In this document: in pieces, positions 43,754 to 52,559 of the stretch
How positions within the stretch are numbered: the stretch's first letter is position 1
Layout of the letters: each line of letters begins with the position of its first letter
Assembly: GCA_049611805.1 (NCBI GenBank)
Contig: JBMZAX010000001.1
Location: forward strand, 1 to 64,000
Direction of reading: 5' to 3'
Origin: UBA7378 sp049611805
Lineage (GTDB): Bacteria; Pseudomonadota; Alphaproteobacteria; RS24
Length of the DNA: 64,000 bases
Program-made: the position numbers and the translations under genes
Notes under the pieces: model-generated
What the model was told of the DNA's origin: nothing
The model's input: the letters and a program-made list of their open reading frames with translations, nothing else
The model's database searches: none

Positions 43754-44657
43754 ATCCCATATTGCCGTTTTGCAAGGGGGCTGGTCGCCGGAGCGCGAAA
43801 TCAGTCTTATATCGGGCCAAAAATGCGCCGAGGCCCTGCAACGCAGTGGCTATCAGGTCACGCAAATTGATGTTGACCGCAATCTGGCGGCGCGGCTGAG
43901 CGCGCTTGCCCCCGATATTTGCTTCAATGCGCTGCACGGCGTTGGCGGCGAAGATGGCGAGGTGCAGGGCCTGTTGGAAGTGCTGGCCATTCCCTACACA
44001 CATTCCGGCGTGCGCGCCTCGGCGCTGGCGATGGACAAGCATTTGTCGAAAAAGATTTTTGCCGATGCCGGTCTGCCGGTGGCCCCGTCGCTATTGGTCA
44101 TGCGCGGCACATGCACCGACCATCCGCTGGACCCGCCTTATGTCGTCAAACCGGTCAATCAGGGTTCCAGCGTCGGTGTGCAAATCGTTCCCGAAGGCGC
44201 AAATGAGGTGCCCGACACGCTCACCGAGGCCAATTGGGGGTATGACGAGGCGGCCATGGTCGAAGCCTATATTGCCGGACGCGAATTGACCTGCGCCGTG
44301 CTGGATGATGCGCCCACGGATGTTATGGAAATTGTGCCGACCAACGGCTTTTACGATTATCGCGCGAAATATGATGAAGGCGGCTCGGCGCATATTCTGC
44401 CGGCCGATATTCCCGCCGCCCTGTCCGGCGAAATACAGGCCGTCACGCTGATGGCCCATCGCGTGCTGGGGTGCCGCGGCGTGACGCGGGCTGACTTCCG
44501 TTTCGACCCTGACGGGCCCACGCTGGCGCTGCTTGAAATCAACACCCAGCCGGGCATGACGCCCCTGTCGCTGTTGCCGGAAATGGCCGAGGCGCGCGGC
44601 ATGTCATACGACAATTTGGTGACTTGGATTGTGGAGGATGCCTCATGCCCAAGATGA
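43743..44657 (+). CDS. ddl: D-alanine--D-alanine ligase
   Basis: ATP-grasp enzyme that joins two D-Ala for MurF; 304 residues. It has VLQGGWSPEREISLISG at the N-terminus, FNALHGVGGEDGEVQG, SGVRASALAMDKHLSK, YVVKPVNQGSSVGV and the C-terminal LLEINTQPGMTPLSL. It corresponds to DdlB of the dcw cluster. The ATG at 43743 has GGAGG six bases upstream within murB. It overlaps ftsQ by 13 bp. Confidence 0.95.
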   Translation: MARKSHIAVLQGGWSPEREISLISGQKCAEALQRSGYQVTQIDVDRNLAARLSALAPDICFNALHGVGGEDGEVQGLLEVLAIPYTHSGVRASALAMDKHLSKKIFADAGLPVAPSLLVMRGTCTDHPLDPPYVVKPVNQGSSVGVQIVPEGANEVPDTLTEANWGYDEAAMVEAYIAGRELTCAVLDDAPTDVMEIVPTNGFYDYRAKYDEGGSAHILPADIPAALSGEIQAVTLMAHRVLGCRGVTRADFRFDPDGPTLALLEINTQPGMTPLSLLPEMAEARGMSYDNLVTWIVEDASCPR

Positions 44658-45535
44658 AATCCGCTATGACGAAACACACTCTCAAAGCACGCCTGATGCG
44701 CGCGGCATCCTTTGTGCTGATTGCGCCAATTGCCAAGCTTGTGACCGGGCTTTTCTCAAATTGGCGGCTCGGCATGGCGAGCGTGACCGGAATTCTGGCG
44801 CTGGCGCTGGTCGGTATCTTTTCCGCCGAACTGACCCGTCCGACGGCGGATTATTTGCGCGACGGTTTCTTTGACGCGACCGCCAAAGCCGGCTTGCACG
44901 TCACCGACATTACCGTTGAAGGGCGTCGCCGCACCCAGCGCGAAGACTTGCTGGCAGTCACGCAAATTGACGCCGGCATGCCGATTTTGCGGGTCGATCT
45001 GGACGCCATGCAAACACGCATCAAAAAACTGCCATGGGTGCATAATGTAACCGTGGTGCGGCGCTTGCCGGGCATTATTCATTTGCAGGTGAGCGAGCGC
45101 GAGCCCTTCGCGCTTTATGATGAGGGGCGCAAAACCGCGCTGATCGACAAAAATGGCGATGTCATCACCCGCAATCATCTGACAGCCTTTGAGCATTTGC
45201 CGGTGCTGTCCGGTTCGGGCGCACCCATTCGGGCACAGGCGCTGATGGATATGTTGCAGGACTATCCGGTTGTCCGCAATCGGTTGGTGGCTGCCGAGTG
45301 GATTGGCGGGCGGCGCTGGAGCCTGACATTGGATCATGGCGGGGCCGTGCATCTGCCGGCTAAAAATGTGCAAAACGCCCTCAACCGGCTGATGGATCTG
45401 GAACGCGAGCGGCGCATTCTGGCGGTCGAGAACCAGAGTATCGACCTTCGTTTGCCCGACCGCATTTTGCTCCGCCCGATGGGTGAAACCTCGCGCGCGG
45501 CACCGCCACGCCCCAAACGGGAGAAGCGCTCGTGA
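44645..45535 (+). CDS. ftsQ: cell division protein FtsQ
   Basis: Bitopic division protein of 296 residues. A cytoplasmic N-terminus of about 45 residues is followed by one membrane helix (GMASVTGILALALVGIFSA), a POTRA domain (LHVTDITVEGRRRTQREDLLAVTQ) and the beta domain (LPWVHNVTVVRRLPG, SEREPFALYDEG). The ATG at 44645 has GGAGG seven bases upstream; the open frame begins 21 bases earlier inside ddl. The C-terminus (PPRPKREKRS) is basic. It overlaps ftsA by 4 bp. Confidence 0.93.
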   Translation: MPKMKSAMTKHTLKARLMRAASFVLIAPIAKLVTGLFSNWRLGMASVTGILALALVGIFSAELTRPTADYLRDGFFDATAKAGLHVTDITVEGRRRTQREDLLAVTQIDAGMPILRVDLDAMQTRIKKLPWVHNVTVVRRLPGIIHLQVSEREPFALYDEGRKTALIDKNGDVITRNHLTAFEHLPVLSGSGAPIRAQALMDMLQDYPVVRNRLVAAEWIGGRRWSLTLDHGGAVHLPAKNVQNALNRLMDLERERRILAVENQSIDLRLPDRILLRPMGETSRAAPPRPKREKRS

Positions 45536-46806
45536 CCCGACCTGTAAAACACAACCAGTTCGGCAGACACGCGGCCGTTTCAATGCGGCGCGGGGCCGTT
45601 GCCGCGCTCGATATCGGCACCAATAAGGTGGCTTGTTTGATTGCCGAAACCGCCGAAGACAATGCGCCCAACCGGATGATGCGCGTCACCGGTTTCGGGC
45701 ATCAAATATCGGAAGGCTTGCAGGCCGGGCAGATTACCGACATGCGCGCCGCCGAAGACAGTTTGCGCGCTGCCGTGGACGCCGCCGAGCGCATGGCCGG
45801 TGTCGAAGTGCGCGGCATTATCATCGGTGTGTCGGCAAACCGTATTTCAAGCCAGATTTGCGAGGCGCATGTGCCCTTGCACGGCCACGCCGTCAATGCC
45901 GACCATATGGGGCTGGCCTTGCGCCATGCCTGCGAAAAATTCTGGTCGGAAGACCATGAAATTCTGCACGCCATTCCGGTGGCTTATTATGTTGATGACA
46001 GCGCGGTGATAGCCGACCCCAGAGGCATGTATGGTCAGGAATTGCGCGTGACATTGCATCTCATCAGCGCGCCGGTGGGGCCGATCAGAAATCTGCTGGC
46101 CTGCGTTGAGCAATGCCATCTTGTTTGCGACAAGCTTGTGGTTACACCTTATGCCAGCGCGCTGTCGACCCTGATGCAGGATGAAATTGACCTCGGCACT
46201 TTGCATCTCGATATGGGCGGCGGCACCACCAGCTTCACGATATTCTATGAAGGCGCGCCGGTGCATACGGGCGTTGTGCCCGTGGGCGGGCATCATATCA
46301 CCACCGATATTGCGCGCGGATTAAACGTCGCCTTGCCGATAGCCGAGCGTATCAAAACGCTTTACGGCAGCGCGCTGGCCTCGTCCGACAGTGAACGCGA
46401 GCAGTTTGAACTGCCCACCAATGACGGAGAGGCGCAAATGCTGCCGCGCAGCGAGCTGACGAAAATCATTCGCCCGCGTCTGGAAGAAACCTTCGAAATG
46501 ATTGAGGCGCGGGTCGCAAGTTCGGGCATGGCGCATCTGGCGGGGCGGCGCGTGGTGCTGACGGGCGGTGCGTCGCAACTTTCCGGCGTGCCGGAACTGG
46601 CGCGCACAATACTTGACCGGCAGCCGCGCCTTGGCTTTCCGATGCGGCTTTCAGGCCTGCCGGAGGCAGCCGCCGGCCCGTCTTTTGCGGCATGTGCCGG
46701 ACTTTTGAATTATGCCGGGCGTCAACATGCAGACGCCGCACTTGTTTCTGAAAATGCCGGCGGGCCGTTTGGCCGGCTGGCGGCTTGGTTGAGGAGGAAC
46801 TTCTAA
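45532..46806 (+). CDS. ftsA: cell division protein FtsA
   Basis: Actin-like membrane tether for FtsZ; 424 residues. Nucleotide-binding motifs are ALDIGTNKVACLIAE near the N-terminus, LHLDMGGGTTSFTIF (about residues 223-237) and VVLTGGASQLSGV. The inserted 1C domain follows the first strand. The C-terminus FGRLAAWLRRNF is the amphipathic membrane-targeting helix. The start is GTG, overlapping the ftsQ stop. A 166-bp gap to ftsZ follows, the first real gap of the cluster. Confidence 0.95.
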   Translation: MTRPVKHNQFGRHAAVSMRRGAVAALDIGTNKVACLIAETAEDNAPNRMMRVTGFGHQISEGLQAGQITDMRAAEDSLRAAVDAAERMAGVEVRGIIIGVSANRISSQICEAHVPLHGHAVNADHMGLALRHACEKFWSEDHEILHAIPVAYYVDDSAVIADPRGMYGQELRVTLHLISAPVGPIRNLLACVEQCHLVCDKLVVTPYASALSTLMQDEIDLGTLHLDMGGGTTSFTIFYEGAPVHTGVVPVGGHHITTDIARGLNVALPIAERIKTLYGSALASSDSEREQFELPTNDGEAQMLPRSELTKIIRPRLEETFEMIEARVASSGMAHLAGRRVVLTGGASQLSGVPELARTILDRQPRLGFPMRLSGLPEAAAGPSFAACAGLLNYAGRQHADAALVSENAGGPFGRLAAWLRRNF

Positions 46807-46919
46807 TGCAACGCATATTTGTATCAGCGTATGTAACTGGCCTGGGGCCACCTGTGACGGGTGACGAGAACCTGTCGGGAGCATGCACCACCTGGATATT
46901 GGGCGCAGGGTGCCATGCT

Positions 46920-46936
46920 TTTTCAAACTTTGAAAA
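46920..46936. repeat. perfect 8-1-8 inverted repeat upstream of ftsZ
   Basis: TTTTCAAA-C-TTTGAAAA, 36 bases before the ftsZ ATG in the ftsA-ftsZ gap. The AT-rich dyad stands out from its GC-rich surroundings. It could be an operator for an ftsZ promoter or part of an mRNA leader hairpin; no known box was recognised. Confidence 0.5.
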
Positions 46937-46972
46937 CCTGCCCAACACGAACGAGTAGAAAAGGAGAACGCC

Positions 46973-48766
46973 ATGAGTATTCATCTTACCGTTCCACCGA
47001 AAAGGGAACTTAAACCCCGTATTGTCGTGTTTGGCATCGGGGGTGCTGGCGGCAATGCGGTCAATAATATGGTGAGCGCAGGGCTGGAAGGTGTCGATTT
47101 TGTCGTCGCCAATACCGACGCACAGGCGCTTGCGGCCAGTCAGGCCGATCGCCGTATTCAGATGGGCAGCAAGCTCACCGAAGGATTGGGCGCCGGCTCA
47201 AATCCGGAAGTTGGCCGTCAGGCCGCCGAGGAGTCGATGGCCGAAATCGTCGACATGTTGCAGGGGTCGCATATGGCCTTTGTCACAGCGGGCATGGGCG
47301 GGGGCACCGGCACCGGTGCGGCACCCGTGATTGCCCGCGCCGCACGCGAATTGGGTGTGCTGACCGTCGGTGTGGTGACCAAGCCCTTCGACTTTGAAGG
47401 CACACGGCGCATGCGCTCGGCCAATGAAGGCATAAACGAGCTGGCCAAGGAAGTTGATACGCTTATCATCATCCCGAACCAGAACCTGTTCCGCATCGCC
47501 AATGCGCAGACGACATTTGCCGAAGCATTTGCCATGGCCGATGAAGTGCTGCATTCGGGTGTGTCCGGCATTACCGACCTCATGATCAAGCCGGGGCTCA
47601 TCAATCTCGACTTTGCCGATGTCAAAACCATTATGGACGAAATGGGCAAAGCCATGATGGGCACGGGCGAAGCCGAAGGCGACAACCGTGCCATCGAAGC
47701 CGCGGAGGCTGCGATTGCCAATCCGTTGCTCGACGATGTGTCGATGAGCGGGGCCAATGGTCTGTTGATCAATATTTCGGGCGGCGAAGACATGACGCTT
47801 TACGAGGTTGATGAGGCCGCCAATCGCATCAAGGATGAGGTTGACGAAAACGCCAATATCATCATCGGCTCCACCTTCGACGATAATCTGAAGGGCATGG
47901 TGCGTGTCTCTGTTGTCGCCACCGGCATTGAGGCGGGGGCGAAATCCAAATTGCGCCCCGTTACACGCGGCGAGGTGATCAATATGGGTCAACAGGCGCA
48001 GGATTATGAGCCCTCCGAACCATCGGCGACGGAGAGCGAAGCGGCGGGCGGCGAATTGCCGGCCTTCATGCAAGCCGAGGCCGCGCCGCCTGTGGCTGAT
48101 GATGTTGTCGAAATCGCCGAGCCTGAACCCGTGGCCGAAGCTCCCGAAATCGCCGAAGAAACCGAAGACGGGGAACTGCCCGGTTTCCTGCGTGAGGCGA
48201 AACTGGCACCACGGCGTGAAGTCTCGAAACGTTCGCGCTCATTCCTCGACCGTGTGCTGGGCACCAACCGCCAGCCGCCGAAGGAAGAAGGCCATCTGGC
48301 CGCCGACCCGATAGAAGAGAGCGAGCCTTTGCACGTCAATGAGCGGGTCGAGCCGCGCCTTGAGGAAACGGCTGAGATTGCCGAGCGCGATATTGATGAT
48401 GCGCCGGCACCGGAACAACGCCCGGCAGCCATTCTCGATGCGCCCGAAGCGGCTCCGGCCGAAGCGGCACCAATGGTTGCCGCCGCTCCGTCTCAAAACG
48501 CCCCGTCTCAAAACGATTTGGGGCAGGGCGATTTGGGGCATAACGAACCGACGCTGGACCTTGATGCACCCGAAGCACCGGCTCCGGCGGCAAAAGTCGA
48601 AATGCCGGAACCGCCGACACCGCAAGTTTCGGTGAATTCTGTGGCGCCGACACCGGCCATTGCCGAGCAAGCGCCTGTGGTTCAAACGCAGATGCAGACC
48701 GCGCCGAGCATGAACGCATCTTACGAGGCCGATCAGTTGGATATTCCGGCCTTCCTGCGCAGGTAG
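46973..48766 (+). CDS. ftsZ: cell division protein FtsZ with a long linker
   Basis: Tubulin-like GTPase that forms the Z-ring; 597 residues. The core includes FGIGGAGGNAVNNM (20-33), the GTP signature GMGGGTGTGAAP (107-118) and the catalytic T7 loop NLDFADVKTIM. After about residue 320 comes a linker of some 270 residues rich in Glu, Ala and Pro, ending in the FtsA-binding peptide LDIPAFLRR (589-597). Two similar motifs lie inside the linker, GELPAFMQ (360-367) and GELPGFLRE (400-408). AAGGAG precedes the ATG. A terminator follows. Confidence 0.96.
   Translation: MSIHLTVPPKRELKPRIVVFGIGGAGGNAVNNMVSAGLEGVDFVVANTDAQALAASQADRRIQMGSKLTEGLGAGSNPEVGRQAAEESMAEIVDMLQGSHMAFVTAGMGGGTGTGAAPVIARAARELGVLTVGVVTKPFDFEGTRRMRSANEGINELAKEVDTLIIIPNQNLFRIANAQTTFAEAFAMADEVLHSGVSGITDLMIKPGLINLDFADVKTIMDEMGKAMMGTGEAEGDNRAIEAAEAAIANPLLDDVSMSGANGLLINISGGEDMTLYEVDEAANRIKDEVDENANIIIGSTFDDNLKGMVRVSVVATGIEAGAKSKLRPVTRGEVINMGQQAQDYEPSEPSATESEAAGGELPAFMQAEAAPPVADDVVEIAEPEPVAEAPEIAEETEDGELPGFLREAKLAPRREVSKRSRSFLDRVLGTNRQPPKEEGHLAADPIEESEPLHVNERVEPRLEETAEIAERDIDDAPAPEQRPAAILDAPEAAPAEAAPMVAAAPSQNAPSQNDLGQGDLGHNEPTLDLDAPEAPAPAAKVEMPEPPTPQVSVNSVAPTPAIAEQAPVVQTQMQTAPSMNASYEADQLDIPAFLRR
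48488..48540 (+). repeat. two adjacent 15-bp duplications in the FtsZ linker
   Basis: CCGTCTCAAAACG occurs at 48488 and 48503, and GATTTGGGGCA at 48515 and 48530, each pair offset by exactly 15 bp. They encode PSQNA-PSQND and DLGQG-DLGHN. The change stays in frame and lengthens the disordered linker by ten residues. Confidence 0.8.
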
Positions 48767-48790
48767 GAGAGAAGGCGGAAAATAAGGGAA

Positions 48791-48818
48791 AAGCCCGGGC
48801 CTTGTGTCCGGGCTTTTT
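48791..48818 (+). terminator. rho-independent terminator after ftsZ
   Basis: AGCCCGG-N9-CCGGGCT followed by TTTTT, 25 bases after the ftsZ stop. It separates lpxC from the dcw transcript. Confidence 0.85.
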
Positions 48819-48980
48819 CGGCGCCTATTGATCAGTGCCAATTTTCGGTTTAAGTGAAACGACTTGGTTAGCTTTGTTACAAGGCCGTAATATTAGGCAA
48901 TAATCTGTTATTTGTACTTGGTTTCACGCTTTTGTAGAACAAAACTCAGAAAAGTAGTTGAAACCAAGGATGAATGCCCT

Positions 48981-49961
48981 ATGGCACCACCCCCCGCCAC
49001 AATTGCTCAAATACACGAGCGTTTTCCGGCCGTCGCTTTTGCCGGAACACCGGGTATTCAGCAGTTCAACGCGCAGCAAACCACGCTGGGCGCGGCGGTT
49101 ACCTGTCGGGGCATTGGTTTGCATTCGGGCGCGGAATTGACCATGCGCCTTGTGCCGGCACCTGTTGACACCGGCATTGTTTTTATCCGCACAGATATTG
49201 CCGACCGTGATGAGGCGTCCATTCCCGCCCTTTTCGGCAGTGTTTGCGACGTCACCCTGTCGACCAAAATCGGCAACAGCCACGGTCATGTGGTTGGCAC
49301 GATTGAGCATTTGCTGGCGGCGCTGGCCGGTATGCGGGTTGATAATGTCATCGTTGAAATCGACGGGCCGGAAGTGCCGATTATGGATGGCAGCGCCCAG
49401 CCTTTTGTCGATTTGATGCACAGTGTTGGTGTTGTTGAATTAAATGCCGTGCGCCGGGCCTTGCGCGTCAAAAAGCCGGTGCGGGTATCGCAAGGTGACA
49501 GCTTTTGCGAATTGCTGCCCGAAGACGGTTGTGTTTTCGAGGCCGAGATTGATTTTCAAAGCGGCGCAATCGGGCGTCAGGCCTATCAGCTTGACCTTAT
49601 GGCCGAAAGTTTTGACATGGATGTCGCCGGTGCGCGCACTTTCTGCATGTTGCATCAGGTGGAGGCCATGCACAGCGCCGGCCTTGCACTGGGCGGTTCC
49701 ATTGAAAACGCCATTTTGGTTGACGGCGATGTCGTCATGAATGAAGAAGGTTTGCGCTCACCGAAAGAGTTTGTGCAACATAAGCTTCTGGACGCGATTG
49801 GCGATCTTTACCTGCTCGGCCTGCCGATGATCGGGCGCTATCGCGGGCATAAATCGGGCCACGCATTGCATAACAAGCTTCTGCACGCCCTGTTCCTTGA
49901 GGCCGATGCCTTCGAACTGGTCAATCTGTCTGACACGGACAAAGTTCTCGCCGCCGAATAG
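48981..49961 (+). CDS. lpxC: UDP-3-O-acyl-N-acetylglucosamine deacetylase
   Basis: Zinc enzyme that commits UDP-acyl-GlcNAc to lipid A synthesis; 326 residues. The catalytic Glu and first zinc His are in TIEHLLAALAG (Glu109, His110). The other zinc ligands are in HKLLDAIGD (His267, Asp271) and the catalytic His is in HKSGHALHN (His294). An N-terminal extension of about 30 residues precedes the usual TLGAAVTCRGIGLHSG start. The ATG at 48981 has AAGGA ten bases upstream; an open frame from TTG 48912 has no such site. The 214-bp gap from ftsZ holds a terminator and presumably its promoter. Confidence 0.95.
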   Translation: MAPPPATIAQIHERFPAVAFAGTPGIQQFNAQQTTLGAAVTCRGIGLHSGAELTMRLVPAPVDTGIVFIRTDIADRDEASIPALFGSVCDVTLSTKIGNSHGHVVGTIEHLLAALAGMRVDNVIVEIDGPEVPIMDGSAQPFVDLMHSVGVVELNAVRRALRVKKPVRVSQGDSFCELLPEDGCVFEAEIDFQSGAIGRQAYQLDLMAESFDMDVAGARTFCMLHQVEAMHSAGLALGGSIENAILVDGDVVMNEEGLRSPKEFVQHKLLDAIGDLYLLGLPMIGRYRGHKSGHALHNKLLHALFLEADAFELVNLSDTDKVLAAE

Positions 49962-50063
49962 CGCCTGCGTTTTTACGTCTTCTCTCTACTGGCATCCTTA
50001 CCTCCAATGCTGTAAAACTATGGCTCATTGGCTCTTTTCTGGATCGCGGGACGCTATCTCATT

Positions 50064-50876
50064 ATGACGTGGAAACAATTATTAACTGTGTGTGCTGTGT
50101 GCGGCGTGTTGTCGGCTTGCGGTGCAAATGATCCGCAAATCGCCGAATATATCGAGCGACCCGTCGAACAGATTTACAATGAGGCTTTTGACGAGTTGGA
50201 GCGCGGCAATTTCATCAATGCGGAACTGCAATTTGATGAAGTCGAACGCCAGCATCCCTATTCCATTTGGGCGCGCCGCGCCATGGTTATGGCCGCCTAT
50301 ACCTATTATTTGCAGAACAAATATGATGAGGCCATCCTCACAGCGCGCCGCTTTATTGCGCTTTACCCCGGTAATAAGCGCGCAGCCTATGCCTATTACC
50401 TCATCGCCATGTGCCAATATGAGCGCATCTCGGACGTCAAACGCGACCAGTTGATTACCGAATTGGCCCAGCAGGCCCTTATCGATGTCATCCGGCGGTT
50501 TCCCAAGTCAGACTATGCCCGCGACGCAATGTTGAAACTCGACCTCACCAGCGACCATCTGGCCGGCAAGGAGATGGATGTGGGTCGTTATTATTTGAAG
50601 CGCGGCCATTATATTGCCGCCTCGGTGCGGTTTTCCAATGTCATCAGAAATTATCCCCGCACGTCGCATGTGCCCGAAGCCCTGCACCGGCTGACAGAGG
50701 TTTATCTTTCGCTCGGCGTCAACAGTGAGGCACAAAATGCCGCCGCCGTGCTGGGCTATAATTTTCCCGACAGCCGATGGTATCGTGACAGTTACCGCGT
50801 GCTGGTTGACCGCGAGCTAACCCCTGAGGAAGATCCCTCATCCTGGATTGGCAGGGCTCTCGACAAGGTCTTTTAG
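50064..50876 (+). CDS. bamD: outer membrane assembly lipoprotein BamD
   Basis: Essential lipoprotein of the BAM complex that inserts outer-membrane proteins; 270 residues. The signal peptide ends in the lipobox LSAC (Cys about residue 19). TPR-like repeats follow: YNEAFDELERGNFINAELQFDEVERQHPYS, RYYLKRGHYIAASVRFSNVIRNYP in part, and VPEALHRLTEVYLSLG. The ATG at 50064 gives a normal lipoprotein signal; no Shine-Dalgarno is evident. The downstream recN gene starts 9 bases after its stop. In this neighbourhood it may also serve the autotransporter's insertion. Confidence 0.92.
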   Translation: MTWKQLLTVCAVCGVLSACGANDPQIAEYIERPVEQIYNEAFDELERGNFINAELQFDEVERQHPYSIWARRAMVMAAYTYYLQNKYDEAILTARRFIALYPGNKRAAYAYYLIAMCQYERISDVKRDQLITELAQQALIDVIRRFPKSDYARDAMLKLDLTSDHLAGKEMDVGRYYLKRGHYIAASVRFSNVIRNYPRTSHVPEALHRLTEVYLSLGVNSEAQNAAAVLGYNFPDSRWYRDSYRVLVDRELTPEEDPSSWIGRALDKVF

Positions 50877-50885
50877 GGGCCGCGA

Positions 50886-52559
50886 ATGCTGCTATCACTG
50901 TCGATACGCGACATTGTTCTTATCGATAAGCTAGATCTCGACTGGCACGGCAATCTGTGTACGCTGACCGGTGAAACCGGTGCCGGAAAATCCATTTTGC
51001 TGGATGCGCTGGGGCTTGCCATCGGTGCGCGTGGCGATGCCGGTCTGGTGCGCAATGGGGCCGCACAGGGCAGTGTTACGGCAGTGTTTGATATATCGGA
51101 AAATAAGGCTGTGCAGGCTGTTTTGGATGAAAACGGACTGCCGACGGACACAACGGAATTAATTTTGCGGCGCATTCAGACCGCCGACGGGCGCAGTCGG
51201 GCTTTTTGCAATGATGCGCCGGTCAGCGTTGGTCTGCTTGCCCGGCTTGGCGGCGTTCTGGTGGAAATTCACGGGCAGAACGAAAGTCAGGCACTGACGG
51301 ATGCAGGCACCCAGCGCCGTTTGCTCGACCAGTTTGCCGGTATTGACGAAGATGTGCGGGTTCTCGGTGAGCTGCACAGCGCCAAATTGCAACTTGAAAA
51401 GCGGTTGGCGGCGCATCGCGAGGCTTTGGCGCGCGCGGCACAAGAAGCCGATTATCTGACCAATGCGGTGGCCGAATTGCGAACGCTGGAGCCGCAGACC
51501 GGCGAAGAAGAAACATTGGCCGCCCAGCGCACATTGCTGATGAATGCCGAAAAAATCGCTGCCGACCTTGATGAAGCCCGCAATTTTCTGGGCGGCGATA
51601 GCGGCGTGGAAACAGCATTGAATGCGGCCTTGCGGCGGTTGGAAAAAGCGGCACCCGAAGCCGCCGGAAAGCTGGACAGTGCCGTCACCGCGCTTGACCG
51701 CGCGCTGATTGAAACGGCCGAAGCACGCGAGGCCGTGCATGCGGCGGCAAACGAAATTCAGCATAATCCGGCAGAACTCGCGCGCATTGAGGACAGATTA
51801 TTTGCGTTGCGCGCGGCGGCGCGCAAGCACAATGTCGGATGCAATGATTTGCCGGATGTTTTGACCCAGCTTGAACAGCAATTAAACGATATTGACGGCG
51901 GTGCCGACCGGTTGACGGAAATGGAAGCCGCCCATGAAGCGGCCAAAGACGCCTATCGCGAAGCCGCACAGAAAATATCGGCGGCGCGCATCAAAGCCGC
52001 GGGCGCGCTTGACCTTTGCGTGAACGGCGAATTGGCACCCCTGAAACTCGATGGCGGACGGTTTGAAACCCGTGTCCATGTGCGCGATGCCGAAGAAGGC
52101 GGCGCGGACGGCATTGACCGCATATCGTTTGAAGCGGCGACCAATCCGGGCATGGCGCCCGGGCCCATTGCGCGCATTGCGTCGGGCGGTGAATTGGCGC
52201 GTTTCATGCTGGCCCTGAAGGTCAGCCTTGCCGGAAGCGGGCATGTCGGCACGTTGATATTCGATGAGGTGGATGCCGGCGTCGGCGGTGCTGTGGCCGA
52301 AGCGGTGGGCTTGCGCCTTCACAAACTCGCCGAACTTGGGCAGGTGCTTGTGGTGACACATTCGCCACAAGTGGCCGCGCGCGGCGATTTTCACTGGAAA
52401 GTATCGAAATCCAGCGCGTCGGAGGCAACCGTAACGCGCGTCAATCCGCTTGACGCAGAAGCGCGCCTTGAGGAGGTTGCGCGCATGCTGTCGGGCGCAA
52501 ATGTTACCTCGGAAGCGCGCGCCGCGGCGGGTAAATTGCTGGAGGCCGACGCGCGATGA
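50886..52559 (+). CDS. recN: DNA repair protein RecN
   Basis: SMC-like ATPase used in double-strand break repair; 557 residues. Walker A is GETGAGKS (29-36). The long central coiled coil contains EIHGQNESQAL near its start. The C-terminal half has RIASGGELARFMLALKV (ABC signature) and FDEVDAGVGGAVAEAVG (Walker B). AGGGGC precedes the ATG. No LexA-type GTTC-N7-GTTC box is visible in the short gap before it. It overlaps ligA by 4 bp. Confidence 0.95.
   Translation: MLLSLSIRDIVLIDKLDLDWHGNLCTLTGETGAGKSILLDALGLAIGARGDAGLVRNGAAQGSVTAVFDISENKAVQAVLDENGLPTDTTELILRRIQTADGRSRAFCNDAPVSVGLLARLGGVLVEIHGQNESQALTDAGTQRRLLDQFAGIDEDVRVLGELHSAKLQLEKRLAAHREALARAAQEADYLTNAVAELRTLEPQTGEEETLAAQRTLLMNAEKIAADLDEARNFLGGDSGVETALNAALRRLEKAAPEAAGKLDSAVTALDRALIETAEAREAVHAAANEIQHNPAELARIEDRLFALRAAARKHNVGCNDLPDVLTQLEQQLNDIDGGADRLTEMEAAHEAAKDAYREAAQKISAARIKAAGALDLCVNGELAPLKLDGGRFETRVHVRDAEEGGADGIDRISFEAATNPGMAPGPIARIASGGELARFMLALKVSLAGSGHVGTLIFDEVDAGVGGAVAEAVGLRLHKLAELGQVLVVTHSPQVAARGDFHWKVSKSSASEATVTRVNPLDAEARLEEVARMLSGANVTSEARAAAGKLLEADAR

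Noticed and set aside
50877..50885. LexA (SOS) box before recN
   Set aside because: The gap is only 9 bp and no GTTC-N7-GTTC or GAAC-N7-GAAC was found immediately upstream.
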